9,581 nucleotides of DNA. Origin: an uncultured Candidatus Melainabacteria bacterium. GTDB lineage: Bacteria; Cyanobacteriota; Vampirovibrionia; Gastranaerophilales; Gastranaerophilaceae. The notes below the pieces were generated by a model. That model was not told the DNA's origin. It was given only the letters and a program-made list of their open reading frames with translations, and searched no databases. The position numbers were made by a program, and so were the translations under genes. This document shows positions 1 to 7,200 of the stretch, piece by piece (position 1 is the stretch's first letter; every line of letters begins with the position of its first letter). The stretch is from the NCBI GenBank assembly GCA_934754775.1, contig CAKVIM010000031.1, positions 1 through 9,581 of the forward strand. The letters are read 5' to 3'.

Positions 1-1344
1 ACAACTCACAGTCATTTCCTGAAGATTAATAAAGCCTTCATTAGATCTATTTGCGACTAATATTGCAATAATACCACTGTCGGATAATTTATCAGACATG
101 TTGATTGTAATGACTATGCCATTATTCTGAGCCTCTTCAACTTGTGCCAGATTTAGTCTAGCATATGTTAAAATAAACTGATTTGTTTTATTCAAAAGTT
201 CTGTTATTCTTTGGGTATGTTCTTTGTTGTTAATATAGAAATCTAATTTTATTTCTAATTTCTCAAAATATTCTTTTGGACTGAGTTTTTTTACCAGTTC
301 ATTTCTTGTTTGATTTGCTTGTATATCTTGAGTTCGTAATGTATCTTCTTTGGATGATGTCAATTTTAATAAATTAGGATAGTATTCTAGAATATTTAAT
401 GTCAATTCTGGAGTTTTGGCAAGCATTGTTTTTATCTCTATTCCTGCTGATTCAACATTTTGTATTTCTGCGGGGTTATCATCTATAAATAACATTGCAT
501 CTGTTCCAATGTTTAATAATTTTGCTATTGCTAAGATGTTTTGGCTTTTCAATTCCCAATTTGCTTTTATTACTGCAAAATCATCCCAATTGAATGGAAA
601 ATCTTTTCTTTTTACGAAAAATTCTTTTACATCCTCTTCTTCATTTTTTGATGCAATAGTAAGCAAAAATCCTTGAGATTTTAGGTTCTTCATTTTTGCA
701 TAAATTTTTTTATGCGTGTCAGTTATTTCAATGCCGTTAACACCATCTTCACCTAGAACTCCATTATAAAGAGTATTATCCATATCAAAGACTAAAGCTT
801 TAATTGCTGGTTTTAGTATTGCAGGAATATATTTCATACCAATAATTCTGGCTAATTCAACACATGCTTTATTAGATAGTCTTGTGCCAGAAAATTTTTC
901 TTTTACTAAATCATATAGTCCGGATGTATCTAATATAGAATTGACGCAAAAGTGATAAAAATTTGTCTGCGAAAATGTTATATCAAGTTTATTGTCCGAA
1001 ACATAGGCAAGTAATATTGGTGCGTTGGAAATCGACTTTAACTCAATGACTTTTTCTTCAAGCCACTTTATCAGATCGATGCTTTTGTATCTATCCAAAT
1101 CAAGCCAGATAAGATTTATATTTGCAGTGCTGATTTCTCCAAAGTTTAAACTGTCATCATAGTCGCTATAGCAAAATTCTGCACTAATAGATGAGAAGTT
1201 TAAAAAGGGTTGTATAATATTTTCAACCATTTCAAAAGAATGGTTTCTAAAAACATTTACTTTTATATGAGTTTTGCATTCGTTTTTTTGTAAGCCTAAA
1301 AGCTCCATTCGTTTTAATTTCGGTTGAAATAAACAATCAATCAT
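1..1344 (-). CDS. FkbH-like HAD-IIIC protein (glyceroyl-ACP synthase type), 3' end cut by window edge
   Basis: An open frame of 448 codons runs from an ATG at 1344 off the left edge. The HAD core is clear: KALVFDMDNTLYNG with nucleophile Asp187 and acid Asp189 (motif I), TIASKNEEEDV around 229-239 (Ser232-Lys233-Asn234), and FIDDNPAEI at 286-294 (motif IV). Then follows KTNQF at 386-390, a hallmark of the FkbH C-terminal GNAT-like domain. The sequence stops at VSC, just where FkbH proteins carry a conserved SCR. The first ~180 residues form an extra N-terminal domain seen in longer FkbH relatives. Characterised FkbH enzymes dephosphorylate 1,3-bisphosphoglycerate and load D-glyceroyl onto an ACP. 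The neighbouring ACP at 1357-1596, 12 bases upstream, is the obvious partner. The Shine-Dalgarno is weak (AGGA about 14 bases before ATG), so this gene may depend on coupling to that ACP gene. Family assignment is firm; the substrate is inferred. Confidence 0.93.
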   Translation of the reverse strand, partial: MIDCLFQPKLKRMELLGLQKNECKTHIKVNVFRNHSFEMVENIIQPFLNFSSISAEFCYSDYDDSLNFGEISTANINLIWLDLDRYKSIDLIKWLEEKVIELKSISNAPILLAYVSDNKLDITFSQTNFYHFCVNSILDTSGLYDLVKEKFSGTRLSNKACVELARIIGMKYIPAILKPAIKALVFDMDNTLYNGVLGEDGVNGIEITDTHKKIYAKMKNLKSQGFLLTIASKNEEEDVKEFFVKRKDFPFNWDDFAVIKANWELKSQNILAIAKLLNIGTDAMLFIDDNPAEIQNVESAGIEIKTMLAKTPELTLNILEYYPNLLKLTSSKEDTLRTQDIQANQTRNELVKKLSPKEYFEKLEIKLDFYINNKEHTQRITELLNKTNQFILTYARLNLAQVEEAQNNGIVITINMSDKLSDSGIIAILVANRSNEGFINLQEMTVSC

Positions 1345-1356
1345 ATCAGTACCAAC

Positions 1357-1596
1357 TTATCCTAATTTTTTTTCAATATATTCTAAAAGCTTCTGCTGTG
1401 ATGTCAGCTCTGGAATCATTTCAGGTTCGAAAGATATCTCAAACTCTTCTTCTAACATAACAATTAATTCAATATGCTTTAAAGATGTCCATTCATCACC
1501 AGATTCCATTGAGAAATTATCCCCAGTCAAGATTGTTTTTTCAAAAACTGTTGATAATATATTTGCTAATTTTTCTGAAATTTTATTTTTATTCAT
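1357..1596 (-). CDS. Acyl carrier protein (third of three), with Thr before the carrier Ser
   Basis: A 79-residue acidic four-helix carrier protein. The carrier site reads DEWTSLKHIELI, with Ser38 the predicted phosphopantetheine attachment residue. Most ACPs have Asp-Ser-Leu here; this one has Thr-Ser-Leu, but the tryptophan before it and the following helix (HIELIVMLEEEFEI) are typical of stand-alone ACPs next to FkbH genes. The start is supported by AAGGGGA 7 bases before ATG at 1596. It sits 20 bases after the second dehydrogenase gene and 12 bases before the FkbH gene. The likely role is to carry the glyceroyl (or derived) thioester made by FkbH in the cytoplasm. The 3' end contains an A8 run (minus strand), probably only a Lys-Lys codon pair. 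The ACP call is firm; the partner is inferred from position. Confidence 0.9.
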   Translation of the reverse strand: MNKNKISEKLANILSTVFEKTILTGDNFSMESGDEWTSLKHIELIVMLEEEFEISFEPEMIPELTSQQKLLEYIEKKLG

Positions 1597-1616
1597 TATT
1601 TAGTCCCCTTGTATGA

Positions 1617-2360
1617 TTATTCTGAGATATCAATCGTTCTTCCGCCGTCAACAACGATTTGTTGTCCGGTAATCCATTCGGCTTTATTAGATAACAAAAA
1701 CTCTACTGCATCTGCGATATAGTGAGGTTTGCCATAGCCTAGCGGATATAAATATTCTTTAGACGTACCATTTTGTTCAAAGATAGCTTTGGTCATTTCT
1801 GTTTGTATACCTCCGGGTAAAACAGAGTTGACTCTTACCTTTGGAGCGAGTTCTATAGATAGGCTTCGCATCAATCCATCTAGGCCTGATTTTGTCGCAC
1901 TATAAACTCCAAATGCTTTTGCACCACGATTTGAAATGTTGCTTGATATAAAAACAACATTATTTAAAGCTGCCTGATTTTTACGTTTATTTATGAGAGT
2001 TTTTACTATTAATGCTGCAGATATAAGATTTGTATTGAACTCTGATTGAATAGTTGCCAAATCGACTGTTTTAATTGGTTGCATTTGGAGAGCCCCTGCA
2101 CAGTGTACAAATTTAGAAATGGTGATATTATTTTCTGCAATAAATTTTATCAGACACTCTTCTAAATTTTCTACTGACGACAAATCACACTGAAAAATCA
2201 AATGTTCTTCAGGGGTTTCACAGAGTTGTTTTGTTTCTTGTAGTCGTTCCATGTTACGGGCACATAATATCAAGTTATAATCTTTTGATAACTGAATTGC
2301 AGTTTGTCTTCCTATTCCGGAACTCGCACCTGTAATTAATACAAATTCTCTATTGAGCAC
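1617..2360 (-). CDS. Short-chain dehydrogenase/reductase (FabG-like), second of a tandem pair
   Basis: A classical SDR of about 247 residues. Counting from an upstream in-frame ATG at 2372, it has the cofactor motif TGASSGIG at 14-21, Asn at 113-115 (NTNL), and the catalytic set Ser144, Tyr157 and Lys161 (YSATK). The C terminus has the usual WITGQ...VDGG. Beta-strand 2 ends in CARN with Arg39, which in this family usually means NADP(H). I prefer the GTG at 2360 as start because GGAGG (2370-2366) lies 5 bases before it; the ATG at 2372 would place that site inside the coding region. Either start overlaps the end of the first dehydrogenase by 11 or 23 bases, so translation is probably coupled. 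Expected role: reduction of a 3-ketoacyl-ACP intermediate. It resembles its neighbour (ELAPK, PLGYG/PLGFG, WITG), suggesting an old duplication. The substrate is unknown. Confidence 0.92.
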   Translation of the reverse strand: MLNREFVLITGASSGIGRQTAIQLSKDYNLILCARNMERLQETKQLCETPEEHLIFQCDLSSVENLEECLIKFIAENNITISKFVHCAGALQMQPIKTVDLATIQSEFNTNLISAALIVKTLINKRKNQAALNNVVFISSNISNRGAKAFGVYSATKSGLDGLMRSLSIELAPKVRVNSVLPGGIQTEMTKAIFEQNGTSKEYLYPLGYGKPHYIADAVEFLLSNKAEWITGQQIVVDGGRTIDISE

Positions 2361-3108
2361 AAAAACCTCCATCTACATTCAATATTGCACCTGTAATCCA
2401 TTTTGCTTTGTCAGAGAAAAGGAATATAATTGCATTTGCAATGTCTTCTGTTTCTCCAAATCCCAAAGGGTGCATTGCTTCTACTGTATCATCATGTTCT
2501 GAATCGAAGAAATGGTTTATTTTTTCTCCCATTTTAGTTTTTATAAAACCTGGAGCAATGCAATTGACTCTAATATTCTTCGGAGCCAATTCTATTGCTA
2601 AAGATTTTGTTATACCTTGTACGGAAGCTTTACTAGCAGAATAAAGCACATTTGCAGCTGAACCTACATTTGCATAAACAGAAGAAATTAATACAATTGA
2701 GCCACCGTTTTGATTTCGATATTTCTTATTTGAAAACAATTTTGCTAGCTCTAATGCCGGATAAGTGTTTACGCTCATAATCTTGTTGAAACAATCTTTG
2801 TCAACAGCTTTGAGTGGCATAATAGACGGAATTCCTGCAATATGTGCAACACCATCTAACTTTCCTATTTCTTGTACTGCATCTTTTAGAGCAAGCTCTA
2901 TTTCTTCGGGCTTTGAAAGATCAACACACTTCTTTATGACATTTCCACTGCATTGTTCTACTGTATTTCTTAGCCCATTTTCGTCAATGTCGAGCAAAAC
3001 TAAATTGGCTCCGTATTTTGATAATTCAATCGCAGTTGTCTTTGCAATTCCTGAAGCAGCTCCGGTTATTAAGAAATTTTTACCTGTAAAATTTATGAAG
3101 TTTTCCAT
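2350..3108 (-). CDS. Short-chain dehydrogenase/reductase (FabG-like), first of a tandem pair
   Basis: A 252-residue classical SDR. The cofactor motif is TGAASGIA (15-22), where the last glycine of TGxxxGxG is replaced by Ala. The active site keeps Asn114, Ser143, Tyr156 and Lys160 (YSASK), and the C terminus has WITG...NVDGG. Beta-strand 2 ends in LVLLDID with Asp40, which in classical SDRs usually marks NAD(H) rather than NADP(H), unlike its tandem paralogue. The ATG at 3108 follows the ACP stop codon by one base, and the gene end overlaps the next SDR gene. Likely role: oxidation or reduction at C3 of an acyl chain carried by a dedicated ACP. It could instead act on a nucleotide sugar, but the flanking ACP and ketosynthase genes favour an acyl-ACP. 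The SDR call is firm; the substrate is inferred. Confidence 0.92.
   Translation of the reverse strand: MENFINFTGKNFLITGAASGIAKTTAIELSKYGANLVLLDIDENGLRNTVEQCSGNVIKKCVDLSKPEEIELALKDAVQEIGKLDGVAHIAGIPSIMPLKAVDKDCFNKIMSVNTYPALELAKLFSNKKYRNQNGGSIVLISSVYANVGSAANVLYSASKASVQGITKSLAIELAPKNIRVNCIAPGFIKTKMGEKINHFFDSEHDDTVEAMHPLGFGETEDIANAIIFLFSDKAKWITGAILNVDGGFCAQ
2366..2370 (-). promoter_or_regulatory. Shine-Dalgarno GGAGG that favours a GTG start at 2360
   Basis: On the minus strand GGAGG is followed by five T residues and then GTG (2360-2358), ideal spacing. The site lies within the last codons of the preceding dehydrogenase gene. It overlaps the alternative ATG at 2372, so that ATG is less likely to be used. 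Confidence 0.7.
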
Positions 3109-3109
3109 A

Positions 3110-3316
3110 CTATTTCACTAACTCTTTCAAACCACCAACGGTTTTTGCTGCTTTTACATCGTTAACAGAAATTGTTTTGTTAAACATTTTGCCAACAAGA
3201 GCAATAATTGATAATATGCTTAAAGAATCCCATTCTTCAAAGTCCTCAAGAACATCGTCATCATTTAGTTCATCTTCTTCAAGTATATCTGCTAATTCTT
3301 CGATAAATTTATCCAT
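3110..3316 (-). CDS. Acyl carrier protein (second of three)
   Basis: A 68-residue, strongly acidic carrier protein (stretches such as EEDELNDDD). The carrier motif is EEWDSLSILS, with Ser31 the predicted phosphopantetheine site, followed by the acidic/hydrophobic helix that docks partner enzymes. It is short for an ACP (usual length 75-85) but complete: the start has GGAG 6 bases before ATG at 3316, and the stop lies one base before the downstream SDR start. It lies 12 bases after the ketosynthase gene. It probably presents malonyl, ketoacyl or hydroxyacyl groups to the ketosynthase and dehydrogenases. Which of the three ACPs serves which enzyme cannot be read from sequence. Confidence 0.92.
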   Translation of the reverse strand: MDKFIEELADILEEDELNDDDVLEDFEEWDSLSILSIIALVGKMFNKTISVNDVKAAKTVGGLKELVK

Positions 3317-3328
3317 TTTTTTCTCCTT

Positions 3329-4396
3329 TTATTTATATTCTATTATTTTGTTGAAGTCTAAGTTGCCAAGTTTAATGAGCATAGATGCCCAAGTTAATCC
3401 AATACCAAAACCGGAAATGCAAACCTTATATTCATTATCCAAAAGTTTGTCTCCAAGTTTAAATGAAACTGTTGTAGGTATTGATACGCCGCTTGCGTTT
3501 CCAAAGTGTTCAACAATATCATTCGGTAATTTGTCATAACTTACGCCCAATTTGTCAGCAAGTTTTTGTAGCATAAACCTGTTTGGCTGATGGCATATGA
3601 AATAATCAATATCATCTTTCGTCAGTTTTTCTTCGCTTATAAGCTTTTCGATTTGTTCAGGTACTTTGTTCAATACGAAATTGAACACGTCATCGCCTTT
3701 CATAACTAAATTATCCAAAGAGCGGAAATTACCTGCTTCATCTTCGTGCATAATTGCAGTTTCTGCTGTTGAAGGAGTTCTAAAACCACCGGCTGGGATG
3801 TTGAGACAAAGTGCGTTGCGTCCGTCAAAATTTACTTCAACCGGAATAACTGTGTTATCATTGGATTTTTCAACTATGGTGATAGAAGCTGCATCGCCTA
3901 CAAGTGGATTTGAGTTTCTGTCACGTTTTGAAACTTTTGGACTCAATACATCTGCATTAAGAAGTACAACTTTCTTTATGTTTCTTTGGTTTAATAGCGA
4001 AAATGCTTGTATTAAACCGATTAAGAATCCGGAACATCCTTGAGAAATATCAAGGCAGAAGCAATCTTGCTTTAACCCGAGTCTGCCGTGCAAAAGACAG
4101 GCATCCGAAGGCATAAAGTAGTCCGGAGATTGAGTAACCACTATTAAGGCGTCAATTTCTTCTTTTTTAAGCAAGCTGTTGTTAAAAAGATAATTCAAAC
4201 CATACTCGCACAAATCAGAAGAGCATACACCTTCCGGAGCAACTCTTTTTTCTTCATACCCCATGATTAACTTAAGCTTTTTGCATTGTTTCTCCGTGAA
4301 GTTATAGTTCTTTATCTCGTCATCAAACTTGACTATTTGTTCCGGCACGACAGTTAATATTCCGGAGATTCTTTTGTTAGAGAATTCTAAATGCAT
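3329..4396 (-). CDS. Beta-ketoacyl-ACP synthase III (FabH-like)
   Basis: A 355-residue thiolase-fold enzyme with the complete KAS III triad: Cys121 in DISQGCSGF, His269 in ICHQPNRF, and Asn300 in EHFGNASGVSIP. The N-terminal half carries the typical VTQSPDY..P and GDAAS motifs. Length is somewhat above the usual 310-330. The start codon overlaps the preceding ACP stop (TAATG), with GGAG 7 bases upstream. KAS III enzymes condense a starter acyl thioester with malonyl-ACP. Lying between two ACP genes and followed by two SDRs, it is probably a pathway-specific elongator making a short ketoacyl-ACP rather than the housekeeping FabH, since no other fatty-acid synthesis genes are nearby. A less likely alternative is a tetronate-type condensation, because some KAS III homologues act with FkbH and an ACP in that way. 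The gene is visibly richer in G+C than its neighbours. Confidence 0.94.
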   Translation of the reverse strand: MHLEFSNKRISGILTVVPEQIVKFDDEIKNYNFTEKQCKKLKLIMGYEEKRVAPEGVCSSDLCEYGLNYLFNNSLLKKEEIDALIVVTQSPDYFMPSDACLLHGRLGLKQDCFCLDISQGCSGFLIGLIQAFSLLNQRNIKKVVLLNADVLSPKVSKRDRNSNPLVGDAASITIVEKSNDNTVIPVEVNFDGRNALCLNIPAGGFRTPSTAETAIMHEDEAGNFRSLDNLVMKGDDVFNFVLNKVPEQIEKLISEEKLTKDDIDYFICHQPNRFMLQKLADKLGVSYDKLPNDIVEHFGNASGVSIPTTVSFKLGDKLLDNEYKVCISGFGIGLTWASMLIKLGNLDFNKIIEYK

Positions 4397-4626
4397 TACT
4401 TAGCTCCATTTTTCTTCAGCATTTCAACAATTGCATCAAGTGTGTTGAAGTTAGTCGGGTTAATATCTGCACCATCAATTGAGATGCCGAAAGCTTTGTC
4501 AAATTCAGAAACAAGAGTAACGATGTCAAAAGAATCTAATAGTCCATCAGTGACAAACTCTACACTATCATCAATATCCAAGTCAGGTCTGTTGTCTTTA
4601 ATAATTTCAATAACTTTTTCTTTCAT
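4396..4626 (-). CDS. Acyl carrier protein (first of three)
   Basis: A 76-residue acidic carrier protein. The attachment motif is DGLLDSFDIVTLVSEF, with Ser32 as the predicted phosphopantetheine site. The C-terminal segment (INPTNFNTLDAIVEML) matches helix IV of stand-alone ACPs. AAGGA lies about 8 bases before ATG at 4626, and the stop shares its last base with the ketosynthase start. It sits directly between the PglD-like acyltransferase and the ketosynthase genes. A reasonable reading is that this ACP carries the acyl group either into the condensation or to the acyltransferase. It is distinct in sequence from the other two ACPs in the operon, so this is not a recent tandem copy. Confidence 0.93.
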   Translation of the reverse strand: MKEKVIEIIKDNRPDLDIDDSVEFVTDGLLDSFDIVTLVSEFDKAFGISIDGADINPTNFNTLDAIVEMLKKNGAK

Positions 4627-4637
4627 TTTTTTATTCC

Positions 4638-5291
4638 TTAATTTTCCTCTATATCGCCTATTTTTAGAGCAGGGTTTCCTGCATAATAACCATTGTTTTT
4701 ACATTTTTTATAAATTACACTTAACGGTGTTATTTTATTGTTGTTTCCGACTTTTGCATCAGCCATTATTATTGAATTAGCACCAACGATGTTTTCATTT
4801 CCAATCTGAGTTCTTCCTAACACAATAGTTTTTGGTCCAAAGAAATTACAATCTCCTACTATTATATCATGTGAAATCGCAACTGTACCGTTAAACAGGT
4901 TTGCATTGCCAATTTTTGCATTTACACTAATCATTGTGAGTCCGATAAAGATATTAGCTTCCCCGATTTCTGTGGTAGCCGGAACTTCTGTTTTTGGCCA
5001 AAAAATTGTATAAAATTTTACACCTAATTTCTTTAAATCTTCATATATAGCTTTCCTTGCTTTAGGAAAACCAGCTCCAATTACACAGTATTCGTCCTCT
5101 TCAAACTTGTGTTGTGAAACATCACCTTTATACCAATGTTGCTCTTGACAATAGTCAACTTGTTCACCATAACCATTATGTCCTAAAAAACCAGCAAATT
5201 CAATATCTTCATATCTACTGATATCATTGATATAACGTTGAAGTTCTCGAGTTAATCCTAACCCGCCGACTATATATATTTTTTTCTTCAT
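4638..5291 (-). CDS. PglD/NeuD-type left-handed beta-helix acyltransferase
   Basis: A 217-residue protein with the two-domain layout of the NeuD/PglD family. The N-terminal Rossmann-like domain binds the nucleotide sugar (VGGLGLTRELQRY near residues 8-20, and VIGAG at 70-74). Hexapeptide repeats from about 104 to 195 build the left-handed beta-helix, ending in AGNPALK. His141-Asp142 in ISHDIIVG is in the position of the family's catalytic base. Known members N- or O-acetylate amino sugars using acetyl-CoA, for example UDP-4-amino sugars. Here the gene is followed after 11 bases by an ACP gene and an acyl-building set, so the donor may be an acyl-ACP; that is inference. The start has AGAGG about 5 bases before ATG. 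No aminotransferase for making the amino sugar is in the window. Confidence 0.88.
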   Translation of the reverse strand: MKKKIYIVGGLGLTRELQRYINDISRYEDIEFAGFLGHNGYGEQVDYCQEQHWYKGDVSQHKFEEDEYCVIGAGFPKARKAIYEDLKKLGVKFYTIFWPKTEVPATTEIGEANIFIGLTMISVNAKIGNANLFNGTVAISHDIIVGDCNFFGPKTIVLGRTQIGNENIVGANSIIMADAKVGNNNKITPLSVIYKKCKNNGYYAGNPALKIGDIEEN

Positions 5292-5302
5292 ATTTCCTCT
5301 TT

Positions 5303-7198
5303 TTATTCATAAAGTACTATGTCTAAAAATGCTTTTTCTTTATTATTAATGTCTAATCTTGAATCTATATCCTTTGGAATTGCTACTATTTTGTATATAG
5401 TGCCGAATTTTGATTTTTCATCCATTTGTATCGGTTTAAAGGCTGTCCGCATATTATAGTTGTCCATCATAAAACTTGCAATGGATATTTTATATGACAT
5501 AAGGAATGGATTTTGATAGGTGAAATAATAAACATTATCATTGCTTGCAATATATTTAAATGTATCTACAGTAGGAATATTGTATGCGAGCATTCTTTCT
5601 GTATTTTGTTTAAAACACGGTAGAAAAATTACAATTTTCTTATCTGTGTTAAAGAATGTCTTTTTGAAAGGTATAGATGATATTTCTATAACGCTTCCAT
5701 CTATCAGATAAACATCTTTATCTGTAAAATATTTAGCTATGATTCTATTGGTAGATTTATTTGCATCCAGTATGTTTTCAGAACGTGATATATATTTGTG
5801 TGCAATACTACAAGGGCAGTACGCAAATAGTAATAATATAGGTATTGTTAATAGTATGGATAAAATTTTGCTGCAACTGTAAGTGTTTTTATTGTTTGTA
5901 ACCAAATTCCCCATATCTGGTAGCTTGTAATTTATTGATGCAAGGTTATTTTTGCAGATCAAAATTGTTGCAAAAAGAATTAAACTTACGATATTAATCC
6001 ACACTCTTAGCGGAACTGTTTTAAATAAATTAGCGACTAAAACAAGGTATAACAGATATACGATACCCAAGAGTATAGGCGTTTTTTTATTCTCATTTTT
6101 ACATAGGAATATGCCAATAAGTGCCCATAATAATAGTAAGTATTTAAAAATATTCCATTCCGCAAGAATATTAATGTTCACATTTCTTATATTGGAAATT
6201 TTAAGCTTGTTTGCAAGTTTATCATTTACTTGTTTTATTTTCTCTGTATTGTAAAACTGTTCATCTCCGATGTTGCACCAATTAAGAAAGAGTCGGTAAG
6301 TTCCTTCTGTCCAGCCGACATCTTTTAATTCAGTGTTGACATCTACTATTTTTTCTAACTTTTTCCATAATTTAGTGTAATCCGGATTTTGATAAATAAC
6401 TGTATCTTCAGTTATGCTTAATCTGGCTTTGTGATATGCCAACATTTGTGAGTATTCCGGATTTTGTGCAACAACTTTCTTGTCATAATCTTTTAACAAA
6501 AAAGAAGATAGGAGCGAAATTGATATTACCAAAAATATGATTATGCATTTTTTCAAGTTTTTAGACTTTATGAAAAATAGTATTGTATAAGCACAAAGCG
6601 GTAATAAAGATAACATTGAGTCAAATCTTATTAAGCTGGATATATTAATCAACAAGAATATCAGAAATGATGAAAACACAAATTTTATAATTCCGGTGTT
6701 GTTACTTTCTATTACCTTACAAGTTAAAACAAAGGCTGCAACGGACAACATACCTGAGGTTACTGTAAAATTAGGATATAAAAAGATTGTGCATCCAACT
6801 GTAATTAGCGTAACCCCTAATACATAGTTATAAAACAGATGTTTTTTGAAGTGGATAGAAAGCGATATAACAACCAATGATAGAGTCATCCAAATATAAG
6901 TAAAAATGTCATACCAGTATATTTTAGAGCTTACAGAGGAATAAAGGAATGCTAAAAACCTGCCGTACAATATATTCATCCACATTGTAAACTCTGTCGG
7001 CTGTTTATCTAAAGCCCAAGAACCGTCTACAATAGCTCTCATATAAAAATCATCTTGAGTTTGATATACCGGAAAGCTTATAACAAACGATATAAAGTAA
7101 ATTGATATTAGAACAATCGCAGTGAAAAGATATGGGTTATTTATACACTTAACCGCATATTCTTTTAAAAAGTTTAAATTTTTACAGAATTGTTCCAA
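5303..7198 (-). CDS. Large multi-spanning membrane protein, GT-C-like glycosyltransferase (probable)
   Basis: A 631-residue integral membrane protein with about eleven predicted helices (near 24-44, 98-116, 122-142, 144-161, 170-190, 194-211, 217-236, 351-366, 374-392, 397-415 and 445-462). There is a loop of about 110 residues (237-350) and a C-terminal soluble domain of about 165 residues. The first loop has an acidic pair in QTQDDFYM (Asp49-Asp50), where GT-C enzymes usually carry their catalytic acid motif. I cannot place it in a named family. It follows a polyprenyl-phosphate sugar transferase and a small flippase-like gene, as ArnT or GtrC-type transferases do, so I infer that it moves a sugar from undecaprenyl phosphate to a glycan outside the cytoplasm. 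The start is TTG at 7198, supported by AGAGGG 8 bases upstream; the first hydrophobic helix follows normally. Confidence 0.75.
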   Translation of the reverse strand: MEQFCKNLNFLKEYAVKCINNPYLFTAIVLISIYFISFVISFPVYQTQDDFYMRAIVDGSWALDKQPTEFTMWMNILYGRFLAFLYSSVSSKIYWYDIFTYIWMTLSLVVISLSIHFKKHLFYNYVLGVTLITVGCTIFLYPNFTVTSGMLSVAAFVLTCKVIESNNTGIIKFVFSSFLIFLLINISSLIRFDSMLSLLPLCAYTILFFIKSKNLKKCIIIFLVISISLLSSFLLKDYDKKVVAQNPEYSQMLAYHKARLSITEDTVIYQNPDYTKLWKKLEKIVDVNTELKDVGWTEGTYRLFLNWCNIGDEQFYNTEKIKQVNDKLANKLKISNIRNVNINILAEWNIFKYLLLLWALIGIFLCKNENKKTPILLGIVYLLYLVLVANLFKTVPLRVWINIVSLILFATILICKNNLASINYKLPDMGNLVTNNKNTYSCSKILSILLTIPILLLFAYCPCSIAHKYISRSENILDANKSTNRIIAKYFTDKDVYLIDGSVIEISSIPFKKTFFNTDKKIVIFLPCFKQNTERMLAYNIPTVDTFKYIASNDNVYYFTYQNPFLMSYKISIASFMMDNYNMRTAFKPIQMDEKSKFGTIYKIVAIPKDIDSRLDINNKEKAFLDIVLYE

Positions 7199-7200
7199 AC

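Noticed and set aside
416..676. Plus-strand open frame opposite the FkbH gene
   Set aside because: It lies antisense to a clearly conserved HAD domain, is rich in Ser and Phe as expected from an AT-rich complement, and has no recognisable motif.
1..1344. FkbH gene as truncated by mutation
   Set aside because: The frame is open to the first base and stops at a conserved motif (the SC of SCR) only because the window ends.
1366..1373. T8 run at the 3' end of the third ACP gene as a second phase-variation tract
   Set aside because: It is just two Lys codons next to Glu near the C terminus, the frame is intact, and runs of 7-8 are expected in sequence this AT-rich.
3317..3328. Possible terminator between the ketosynthase and second ACP genes
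   Set aside because: There is no stem-loop in the 12-base gap; it is a Shine-Dalgarno followed by an A run.
2408..4780. Several plus-strand open frames of 78-129 codons opposite the dehydrogenase, ACP and ketosynthase genes
   Set aside because: All are shadows of minus-strand genes with complete active-site motifs, and none resembles a protein family.
5952..6254. Plus-strand open frame of 100 codons inside the GT-C-like gene
   Set aside because: Its hydrophobic look is the complement of membrane-helix codons, and it has no family match.
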